DNA from: Chlorobiaceae bacterium
Lineage (GTDB): Bacteria > Bacteroidota > Chlorobiia > Chlorobiales > Chlorobiaceae
Direction: 5' to 3'
NCBI GenBank assembly: GCA_013334225.1
Contig: JAAXXY010000002.1
Location: forward strand, 2,084-66,083
DNA: 64,000 nucleotides
Under the pieces are notes generated by a model. It did not search any database. It was not told the DNA's origin and was given only the letters and a program-made list of their open reading frames with translations. Within the stretch, counting starts at the first letter, position 1. The number at the start of each line of letters is the position of its first letter. Both the position numbers and the translations under genes were made by a program. This document shows positions 20,374 through 27,193 of the stretch, piece by piece.

Positions 20374-21590
20374 TATGAGACCTTTGAACGTTTGATACCA
20401 TTCCAGAAAAACAGAACATTTGCAGCCATGATCATGAAAAAGCCGACATAAACAGCCGGAAGCCAGGGGTCATGAATAACCTCGATAAGGCTGAGTTTCG
20501 AATGTCTTCCGGCTTTTTCATCGTACCCCATCTGGTAGAGCTTCCATCCATTGAAATTCACCGGCTTGTTGACCTCGAGGTTCGCCATGACGGTATGTCC
20601 TTTGTCATCCTGCACCGTTACGGCCGAACGGTAAGATTTCGGATTTCCCGGCCAGAGCAGTACGAAAAGCCTGCCTATCTTTACAGGTTCAGGCTTTCTT
20701 GCAGGGTTGGTGATGCCGACCCACGACTCTTCGGATTGCCCGTCAGAAGTGATCCTGACTTTCGCGAAAGGTACTCCGGCCGAAGGATCTGCCGGCTTGA
20801 GGCTGCCGTCTTCAGTCGGAAGAGCGGATGGAAGGAAGTCGACAAGTACGGCATTGTTTCCTTTCCATGTTGCCGTTGCTCCTTTACGAGCTTCGAAGTT
20901 GGTCTGTTCCTCGGTTGCAGGATCGAAGAGCAGGATATTGGGAGTATACTCCTCGAGAGAGAAGTCATGCAGAAAAATTGAAAATGGCAGCAGATGCGGC
21001 TCTTCACTCTCCATCGTGATGCCGACATTGCTTGCTTTGCCTTCGTCGATCGGAACGACGAGGCGCTGGAGGTCGGTGCTGCCGAATATACCGCAGCTAA
21101 GGGCAATCCAGAACCCTGCATGGAAGAGGATGAACTGCAGGTTCTGCATTTTGAAAGGGACGAGTTTCCATGAGAGTCCGAGCCCGAGGTTCAGGAGGAA
21201 GAAAAGCACGGTCAGAGCAAAAGGCCAGCTTGAAAAAATACGGTTGAAGCCGAAGCTTGCCGTATGTAAGGCAGCTGGTGCGGTATCCTGAGGGACAATG
21301 CCGCCGATTAGCGACAAGGCTGCAACAGCGAGGATCAGGCAGAGACCGAGCGGGATGCTCCCGAGCCATTTGACGACGGAATTGTTTTTCATGGCGATTC
21401 CCGTTCCGATAACGGCAGCGGCAAACACGGCGAGCGCTATGGCATTTACCGGCAGGTGCGGCTGTGGTATGCCGTGTCCTCCAGCAGTATACTGAATTAT
21501 AAAACCGGCGAAAACGGTTGCTGCCGTTACAACGATCGACTCTTTGAATTTCCATGGTTCCTGAAACCACTTGCGACTGACATCTGCCAT
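20373..21590 (-). CDS. resB: ResB-like cytochrome c biogenesis protein (CcsB)
   Basis: A 405-residue membrane protein of System II cytochrome c maturation. Hydrophobic helices occur near residues 20-35, 48-65, 75-95, 120-140 and 150-165, then a large periplasmic domain (about 170-370), then a last helix (PWLPAVYVGFFMIMAANVL). That layout, and the VPQDTAP segment after the third helix, are those of ResB/CcsB. It works with CcsA as a complex that exports and ligates heme. The pair is transcribed leftward, with a 1.15-kb gap to the divergent cyc2 gene. Confidence 0.9.
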   Translation of the reverse strand: MADVSRKWFQEPWKFKESIVVTAATVFAGFIIQYTAGGHGIPQPHLPVNAIALAVFAAAVIGTGIAMKNNSVVKWLGSIPLGLCLILAVAALSLIGGIVPQDTAPAALHTASFGFNRIFSSWPFALTVLFFLLNLGLGLSWKLVPFKMQNLQFILFHAGFWIALSCGIFGSTDLQRLVVPIDEGKASNVGITMESEEPHLLPFSIFLHDFSLEEYTPNILLFDPATEEQTNFEARKGATATWKGNNAVLVDFLPSALPTEDGSLKPADPSAGVPFAKVRITSDGQSEESWVGITNPARKPEPVKIGRLFVLLWPGNPKSYRSAVTVQDDKGHTVMANLEVNKPVNFNGWKLYQMGYDEKAGRHSKLSLIEVIHDPWLPAVYVGFFMIMAANVLFFWNGIKRSKVS

Positions 21591-21924
21591 AATGAATTGT
21601 TTCTATACCTTGAGTACAAATTTTATAAGTACACCTGAAAAATCCGGAATTTCGGTTTGAGAACCCAAACCCGGAATGAAAAGTTTTTCCTGAAAGTCAA
21701 AATGTTGAACAGCTGGAGACATCCTGATAGTCAAATGCCTTTTACTTCCTGAAGAAGAGGGTGCGGGATATTTTCGTATCCAGGCCCCGCTGTAAAAGAT
21801 TAACAGGGAAAAAGACGTTGTCCGCAAAGGTCGGGAATGTGTTCAAGTTCTTTTATAAGAAGGAGATAACAAAAATAACCGATTTTGCAGCACAGAAATA
21901 TAACAGAGCCGGATGCGTTTCGCA

Positions 21925-21939
21925 AATAACAATTGTAAA
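21925..21939 (-). promoter_or_regulatory. Candidate operator, copy 1 (cyc2 region)
   Basis: On the minus strand the sequence is TTTACAATTGTTATT, one base from the consensus TTAACAATTGTTATT found ahead of both DUF4266/DUF3570 modules. Confidence 0.4.
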
Positions 21940-22087
21940 CATTTTTTATTATACTCATCTTTCGGTAAGGTATATGAAGGGTGATGAAGCCGGCAGCTTT
22001 TCGAAATTTCCGCAGAAATTTGAAGCCGCCCAGTGTTCATGACCAAAGGATAGGGGGAAAATTTTTTTTTAAAAAATTTGGAAGTTC

Positions 22088-22102
22088 TTAACAATTGTTT
22101 AA
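22088..22102 (+). promoter_or_regulatory. Candidate operator, copy 2 (cyc2 region)
   Basis: TTAACAATTGTTTAA has the full AACAATTGTT palindromic core and lies 640 bases upstream of cyc2. Confidence 0.4.
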
Positions 22103-22189
22103 TTTTCTTCCGAAATGATAAAGATTTGTTTGAATAGGAAGGATTGAGATATTTTTTTACCGAGTTCAATTTTTTTTTTGCAAAGAATA

Positions 22190-22204
22190 TTAACGATTGT
22201 TATA
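22190..22204 (+). promoter_or_regulatory. Candidate operator, copy 3 (cyc2 region)
   Basis: TTAACGATTGTTATA differs from the consensus at two positions. Confidence 0.35.
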
Positions 22205-22739
22205 ATTCTGCTGTTGTGCAGGTTGAACTCCTCGCGTAATTGACCCCAAGGTTTAAGCTGAGCAGGTTGTCTGAGCAAAACGTACCTCATGACAGTCTTT
22301 TATTTCGCCTCGAATGGCGATTGTATTATGATGGTGTCGTTTATTGCTTTTTGTAGTTATTTCGGGCTTATGGTTGTTTTGTTTGTGTTCTGATTGTTAT
22401 CGACTGATCTGTTTCCGGTTGTTTCTGCTGTTTGATTGTTATCGTTCCGATTACAAGTTCCACGTTGCGGTTTCTTTTGCTGAGAAAGTATGGTAGCGGT
22501 TGTTAGCGCTCGTGTCGTATTTCATCCCGCATATCCTGATAGTTCAAGGGTCTCTATATACAAATATCCACCGGCCTGTTTGAGTGTCCGGTTTCGCTCG
22601 ATCCAGATCGAGCATCATCCGGGTTGCGCTTTTTCTGCGCATTGTATTACCCGAGGGATTTATATGCGTCTTTTCAGTAGTAAAGCTGTTCAGTAAAAAC
22701 AACAAACAATAAACAACAAGTCTAAATGTGGAGAGGTTT

Positions 22740-24059
22740 ATGAAGAAACAGTCAGCCGTTAAAATTGCATCACTCGCTACGCTCGGCATGGTGCCTATGC
22801 TGTTCTGGAGCCAGGACAGCCAGGCTATCCCGGCCTTTGCAAGAAAGTACCAGACCTCCTGTTACACCTGCCACTCGGGTTTTCCTGCAAGGAACGCTTT
22901 TGGTGAAGCGTTCAGGAACAACGGCTATCGCTGGCCGGGTGGAGAGGACGATGATCATGCCAAGCAGGAGCAGACAAAAATGGGTTCTGATGGCTGGAAG
23001 AAATCATTCCCGAACTCGCCATGGCCGGGTGATATTCCCGGATTCGCTCCTTTCGCTATCTGGGTGCGTGGCAACGTGCTTTCCTATACCGAGAACAGCC
23101 TCGACAAGAACAACAAGGAGACGAAGGCGGCAGTGTTCAACTGGGGCACCACTCCGGTCGGTGCGGCCACTATTTTCGTCGGCGGCAGCATGGGCAACAA
23201 TTTCTCAGCTTTCGGTTCATACAATCTTGCCGCTGCTACAACGACAACGACAACCACGACCGGGGTCGGTGAACCTGAAACATATACATCCAAGTCAACT
23301 TCAACGACAACGCTGACTCAGTCTTTAAGGGGTCGTGTCGTATGGGCTTTCAGGCCGGGTGTGAACCTCGCGTTGGGCAACGGGTTCTCCGATTTCAACT
23401 TCGGTAGCGCCAATACGACCTATGCTGGTACTTTCCCGAATCCCGGTTCAGGAGCTGAATTCAGCTACATCACCGGTGAAAAGTCGGGAGGCTTGAAGTT
23501 CATCGCCGGTGCTGCTCAGAACGGTACCGCTGCGATCAACCAGTTCACCGACATGACCTACGTAAGGGCGAAATACAAATTCAACGGTGCAGGATTGCTC
23601 AGCGGTGCGGGCGGTACCCTCGGCAACGAGTATGTCGGTATCGATGACCATTTCGCCGTCGGAGCTTCCTACATGTCTCTGCTTAAAAATGCGAAACTGA
23701 CAGGAACCAGCGCTTGGGCAGGGGAAACAGGTGTTTGGGGTGTCGACCTCGAAGGCAGCATCGGTAATTTCATGCTTGGTGCGGCATACAGCAGGGATGT
23801 CGATCTCGGCTACAACAACTACCGTATCGACGGTACCTATTTCATCTATCCATGGTTGAAGGGAACCGTGACCTATGCAAACATGAGGGACGGTGATATG
23901 CCAAACAACGATCCGACCGTAGCTGCTGGTCTGACCGCACATCTCCGTGCCAATGCGCTTCTTTCGGCCACGTATACGTACCACACCAGGGACCGCTTGA
24001 CATCGGCAAGCGATACAACCCAGGATTCTTTTGTGCTTGGTGCTCAGTTCGCTTTCTGA
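22740..24059 (+). CDS. cyc2: Cyc2-like outer-membrane porin-cytochrome
   Basis: A 439-residue protein with a signal peptide (cleavage near SQA, residue 29), then the pattern AFARKYQTSCYTCH with a single heme c site (CYTCH, residues 41-45), then FPARNAFGEAFRNNGYRW. The rest is a series of alternating strands ending in Phe (LGAQFAF), as in an outer-membrane beta-barrel. This fused monoheme cytochrome-porin layout is that of Cyc2, the iron oxidase of several neutrophilic Fe(II) oxidisers, also reported in Chlorobium. Cyc2 takes electrons from outside the cell. A GGAGAGG site precedes the ATG. Related monoheme barrels of other function exist, so iron oxidation is inferred. Confidence 0.8.
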   Translation: MKKQSAVKIASLATLGMVPMLFWSQDSQAIPAFARKYQTSCYTCHSGFPARNAFGEAFRNNGYRWPGGEDDDHAKQEQTKMGSDGWKKSFPNSPWPGDIPGFAPFAIWVRGNVLSYTENSLDKNNKETKAAVFNWGTTPVGAATIFVGGSMGNNFSAFGSYNLAAATTTTTTTTGVGEPETYTSKSTSTTTLTQSLRGRVVWAFRPGVNLALGNGFSDFNFGSANTTYAGTFPNPGSGAEFSYITGEKSGGLKFIAGAAQNGTAAINQFTDMTYVRAKYKFNGAGLLSGAGGTLGNEYVGIDDHFAVGASYMSLLKNAKLTGTSAWAGETGVWGVDLEGSIGNFMLGAAYSRDVDLGYNNYRIDGTYFIYPWLKGTVTYANMRDGDMPNNDPTVAAGLTAHLRANALLSATYTYHTRDRLTSASDTTQDSFVLGAQFAF

Positions 24060-24079
24060 TCGCTTGCTGAATCGATGCG

Positions 24080-24130
24080 TGCAGGGCTTTCTTGCGCGGC
24101 TATGACGATTAGCCGTCAGTAAGCCCTGCA
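24080..24130 (+). terminator. Nested hairpin after cyc2
   Basis: The outer arms TGCAGGGCTT (24080-24089) and AAGCCCTGCA (24121-24130) pair perfectly over 10 bp, and the inner CGGCTA/TAGCCG (24097-24115) makes a second stem. It starts 21 bases after the cyc2 stop. No T run follows, so it may protect the cyc2 mRNA 3' end as well as, or instead of, terminating. Confidence 0.5.
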
Positions 24131-24350
24131 TGCGATTGAGATAGGTTTGATATTGGTGTTAATGTAATTGATTGGCTGTTTAGTTTATCGTTTTCTTGTT
24201 CAGAGTTTCTCCGTAAGGTATGCCTGCTGGACGATGGAATGATCTCACACGAGGACTGTCCATGTTTTACAGGCATGCTTTTTTTTTGAGTTGATTACGC
24301 TGTGTGTGCGTTTTTAAAGCAAGAATGTTGTTTGTCGTTGTGTGTGTGGG
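24131..24350. other. Non-coding spacer between cyc2 and the bc-complex operon
   Basis: Part of a 440-base gap; GT-rich near 24290-24350 and with no coding features. It may hold a separate promoter for the Rieske operon. Confidence 0.4.
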
Positions 24351-24410
24351 AAGGTGTGTTACGGAACAGAAAAGTTTTTAATAAGTACCGTTTGTAACAC
24401 ACCTTTTTTA
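24351..24410 (+). terminator. Strong hairpin with T run ahead of the Rieske gene
   Basis: AAGGTGTGTTAC (24351-24362) and GTAACACACCTT (24394-24405) form a perfect 12-bp stem with a 31-base loop, then more T bases. It lies 340 bases after cyc2 and about 90 before the Rieske start, so it could terminate cyc2 transcripts or act as an attenuator for the downstream operon. Confidence 0.65.
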
Positions 24411-24498
24411 TCTTGAAGGAATGGAGTTTTTATCGTTCCCCCCCTTCCAGATTATCAGGAAAAAGAAAAGGTCTTATTGAAAGAAAAATCAATCCGCT

Positions 24499-25053
24499 AT
24501 GCAGGGTGACAGTGATTTCGTGACGCAGCATCACGTAGAAAGGGGTTCTGGCCAAGTCGAATCCGACAGCAGAAGGAAATTTCTCACCCGTATCGGGTGG
24601 GGCAGCCTCGCAGGGTTTCTTGCCATCAACTCGGCGGCATTTTTACGGTTCTTTTACCCGCGCGTGCTGTTTGAACCGGCATCGCTCTTCAAGGTAGGGC
24701 TTCCTGCCGACTATCCTCCGGGGACAGTAAATTCCCAATATCAGAGGGAGTTCGGTACCTGGATCATCAGGCTTCAGGATGGCAGCTTTTTTGCCATGGA
24801 GTCGAAGTGTACTCATCTGGGCTGTACTCCAAGCTGGATGGAGGCTCAGAAAAAATTCAAGTGTCCCTGCCATGGCAGCGGATACTACATCTCCGGTCTT
24901 AACTTCGAGGGGCCTGCTCCCAGGCCGATGGACCGCTTCAAGCTCAGCATAGCTGAAGACGGCCAGCTTCAGGTCGACAAGACTATTAAATACCCGGGTA
25001 TTCCCGGCAAGGAATCAAACGAGGTCTATCCCCAGAGCCTGCTCAGGGTATGA
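24499..25053 (+). CDS. petC: Rieske iron-sulfur protein of a b6f-like complex
   Basis: A 184-residue protein with a twin-arginine N-terminal anchor (SRRKFLTRIGWG then a hydrophobic helix) that places the domain in the periplasm. The [2Fe-2S] ligands are Cys104 and His106 in CTHLGC and Cys122 and His125 in CPCHGSGY; Cys109 and Cys124 form the usual disulfide. It moves electrons from quinol at the Qo site to a c-type cytochrome. It heads an operon of seven same-strand genes. A single-cluster Rieske with a split cytochrome b is unlike the fused cytochrome b usual in green sulfur bacteria. Confidence 0.93.
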   Translation: MQGDSDFVTQHHVERGSGQVESDSRRKFLTRIGWGSLAGFLAINSAAFLRFFYPRVLFEPASLFKVGLPADYPPGTVNSQYQREFGTWIIRLQDGSFFAMESKCTHLGCTPSWMEAQKKFKCPCHGSGYYISGLNFEGPAPRPMDRFKLSIAEDGQLQVDKTIKYPGIPGKESNEVYPQSLLRV

Positions 25054-25087
25054 TCGTTCATGAAAATTATCGAATAGTTGCAAGCAT

Positions 25088-25414
25088 ATGAGCATCGATG
25101 AATCAAGAGTCGAGTCTTCGGAGCAAACGACACCGCGGGGCGCTCGCAAGCGAGGGAATGCGAAAATCCGTTCCGAGTGGTGCACCGGATGCAGGATTTG
25201 TGTGCAGTCGTGCCCGACGCACTGTATAACGATTATCGACTCCGAGCTTAATTTCAACGGTATTGCGGTTGTCGACATGCAGCACTGCACCGGCTGCAAT
25301 ATCTGCGCCATCGACTGTCCCTGGACCAGTGTCGAAATGTTCAATCCGGATGGATCGAAAAGGGACCAGGTCCAGTATGAAAAGCAGCTTAAAAGGCTGC
25401 GCGGTTACCAGTAA
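25088..25414 (+). CDS. 2[4Fe-4S] ferredoxin in the cytochrome bc operon
   Basis: A 108-residue soluble protein with two [4Fe-4S] motifs, CTGCRICVQSCPTHC and CTGCNICAIDCPW, and no signal peptide or membrane segment, so it is cytoplasmic. The N-terminal 30 residues are basic and probably disordered. Its position between the Rieske and cytochrome b genes (34 and 30 bases away) argues for a subunit or partner of the complex on the cytoplasmic side. It could carry electrons between ferredoxin pools and the quinone site; that is inference. Confidence 0.88.
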   Translation: MSIDESRVESSEQTTPRGARKRGNAKIRSEWCTGCRICVQSCPTHCITIIDSELNFNGIAVVDMQHCTGCNICAIDCPWTSVEMFNPDGSKRDQVQYEKQLKRLRGYQ

Positions 25415-25444
25415 TCTGTTAAGAAAATAAAATGATACGGTACA

Positions 25445-26224
25445 ATGAATAACCCAACGGAAATCACAGAGAGGATCAAGAAGAATATTATCTGGAAATC
25501 CATTTTCAGAAGGGATTACCGGAACACGGTAAGGGACAGGGCCCAGGCCGTTTTCGGCAACGTCTTTCTTCACCTGCATCCTGTACAGGTCAGGGAAGGT
25601 GCAGTCAAACTGCGTTTTACATGGGGTATGGGCGGCATTACCTTTTTTGCCTTCATAATCCTCGTAATTACCGGGGTTGTGCTGATGTTCTACTATCATC
25701 CTTCAGTCAGCCAGGCATATTCGGATATCAAGGACCTCGAGTTCCAGGTTCCATTCGGCGTTATTCTCAGGAACCTGCACCGGTGGGGTGCGCATTTCAT
25801 GGTTATTGTCGTGATGATCCACATGTTCCGTGTTTTCATGACCGGCTCCTACAAGGCTCCCCGCCAGTTCAACTGGGGCATAGGTGTAATCCTGCTGGTG
25901 CTGACCTTCCTTCTCAGTTTTACCGGATATCTCACTCCATGGGACCAGCTTGGTTTCTGGGCTATTACCGTTGGCACCAACATGGGTGCGGCCACACCTT
26001 TGCTCGGCTATCAGGGCCCCTTCAGTGAGTTTCTTCATATCACTCCCTTCAACGATGTGCGTTTCGCGCTTCTCGGTGGTTCCCGTGTCGCCGATAACGC
26101 TCTCCTCAGGGCTTACATCTGGCATTGCGTGGCAATTCCTCTTGTTTCGGTGATTTTAATGTTTGTGCATTTCTGGCGTGTCAGAAAAGACGGCGGCATT
26201 TCAAAACCTCAAATTCAGAAATAA
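25445..26224 (+). CDS. petB: Cytochrome b, N-terminal (b6-like) subunit
   Basis: A 259-residue membrane protein equal to cytochrome b6, holding both b hemes. The four ligands are His112, His126, His227 and His242, with spacings of 14 and 15 residues; the 15-residue spacing is the b6f type. The [14 protein letters not shown] segment matches the conserved cd loop region. The cysteine that binds the extra heme c_n in b6f is replaced by Gly (TWGMGGIT), so that heme is probably absent. There is an unusual 55-residue N-terminal extension before the first helix. Qi-site quinone reduction should occur here. Confidence 0.93.
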   Translation: MNNPTEITERIKKNIIWKSIFRRDYRNTVRDRAQAVFGNVFLHLHPVQVREGAVKLRFTWGMGGITFFAFIILVITGVVLMFYYHPSVSQAYSDIKDLEFQVPFGVILRNLHRWGAHFMVIVVMIHMFRVFMTGSYKAPRQFNWGIGVILLVLTFLLSFTGYLTPWDQLGFWAITVGTNMGAATPLLGYQGPFSEFLHITPFNDVRFALLGGSRVADNALLRAYIWHCVAIPLVSVILMFVHFWRVRKDGGISKPQIQK

Positions 26225-26245
26225 TCAGACCGGATGTAGTGAATT

Positions 26246-27130
26246 ATGAATCCATTTATTGAAATCATAACCCAGCCTGACAATATCGCCATCGTGATCA
26301 TGATCATCCTGGTGAGCTTTTTCACGCTGTGGGCGTTCCAGCAGGCGTTCGACAACGACAGGCTTTTAGCGGCGGGTAATCCTGTTGACGGTGAGCATGA
26401 AGGCCTTGTCGATACGTTCAAGCCGCTTGTGCGAATCGAGCTGATCATCGCACTTGTGGTGATGGTATTTCTCACCTTCTGGTCGATCGTTGTCGATGCT
26501 CCGCTCGAGGAGATAGCGAACCCGACCTTGACGCCGAACCCTGCAAAAGCACCCTGGTATTTTCTCGGGCTTCAGGAACTGCTTGTCTATTTCGATCCCT
26601 GGCTTGCAGGTGTTGTTCTGCCGACACTGATCATTGTCGGGCTTATAGCTATACCCTATATCGATATCAATCCAAAAGGGAATGGTTACTACTGTTTCAA
26701 TGATCGGAAATTTGCCATCATCACCTTCTCTTTCGGCTTTTTTATTCTCTGGCTGCTGCTGATCGTGATCGGTGTCTTTTTCCGCGGTCCAGGCTGGCTG
26801 TGGTACTGGCCATGGCAGGAGTGGGACCATGCGAGGGTTGTTTTTGAGCCGACCCGTGACCTCTCGGCAGTTTTTGGTATCGATTCCCGTTCGCTGCCCG
26901 GATTCATCATGGGAGCGATCGTAGTAAACGGTTATCTGATCGGTGGCATGATAGCTCCATACAAATACCTGAAAAAGAACATGCCCGAGTTCCTGAAAGC
27001 GTTCGGAATGATCCGTTATCTCGTAACGACGTCCTTGTTCATCACCATGATGTCCATACCGATCAAAATGGTTCTCTGGTTGGTTTTTCATATCAAGTAC
27101 ATATGGATCACTCCCTGGTTCAACGTCTGA
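26246..27130 (+). CDS. petD: Cytochrome b, C-terminal (subunit IV-like) subunit
   Basis: A 294-residue membrane protein, longer than plant subunit IV (about 160). The Qo-site signature normally read as PEWY appears as APWY in NPAKAPWYFLGLQELL, as in several bacterial split complexes. The helix EIITQPDNIAIVIMIILVSF at the front and two or three extra helices at the end (VWLW..., ITPWF) are added. It completes the quinol-oxidising site with the Rieske protein. It begins 21 bases after the b6-like gene. Confidence 0.9.
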   Translation: MNPFIEIITQPDNIAIVIMIILVSFFTLWAFQQAFDNDRLLAAGNPVDGEHEGLVDTFKPLVRIELIIALVVMVFLTFWSIVVDAPLEEIANPTLTPNPAKAPWYFLGLQELLVYFDPWLAGVVLPTLIIVGLIAIPYIDINPKGNGYYCFNDRKFAIITFSFGFFILWLLLIVIGVFFRGPGWLWYWPWQEWDHARVVFEPTRDLSAVFGIDSRSLPGFIMGAIVVNGYLIGGMIAPYKYLKKNMPEFLKAFGMIRYLVTTSLFITMMSIPIKMVLWLVFHIKYIWITPWFNV

Positions 27131-27193
27131 TCGGGGATATCATGCAGGAATACAGTTACAGGTCATTCATTAAGTCCAAAAAAACAGTTGAAA

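Larger units (their letters stand above)
21591..22739. other. Long AT-rich region upstream of cyc2
   Basis: About 1.15 kb with no credible gene, many A/T homopolymer runs, and three copies of a palindromic motif near TTAACAATTGTTATT (21925-21939, 22088-22102, 22190-22204). The direct repeat TGATTGTTATCG occurs at 22391-22402 and 22433-22444, 42 bases apart. The region should hold the promoters for resB/ccsA (left) and cyc2 (right), and its size and repeats suggest strong control of cyc2. Confidence 0.55.
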
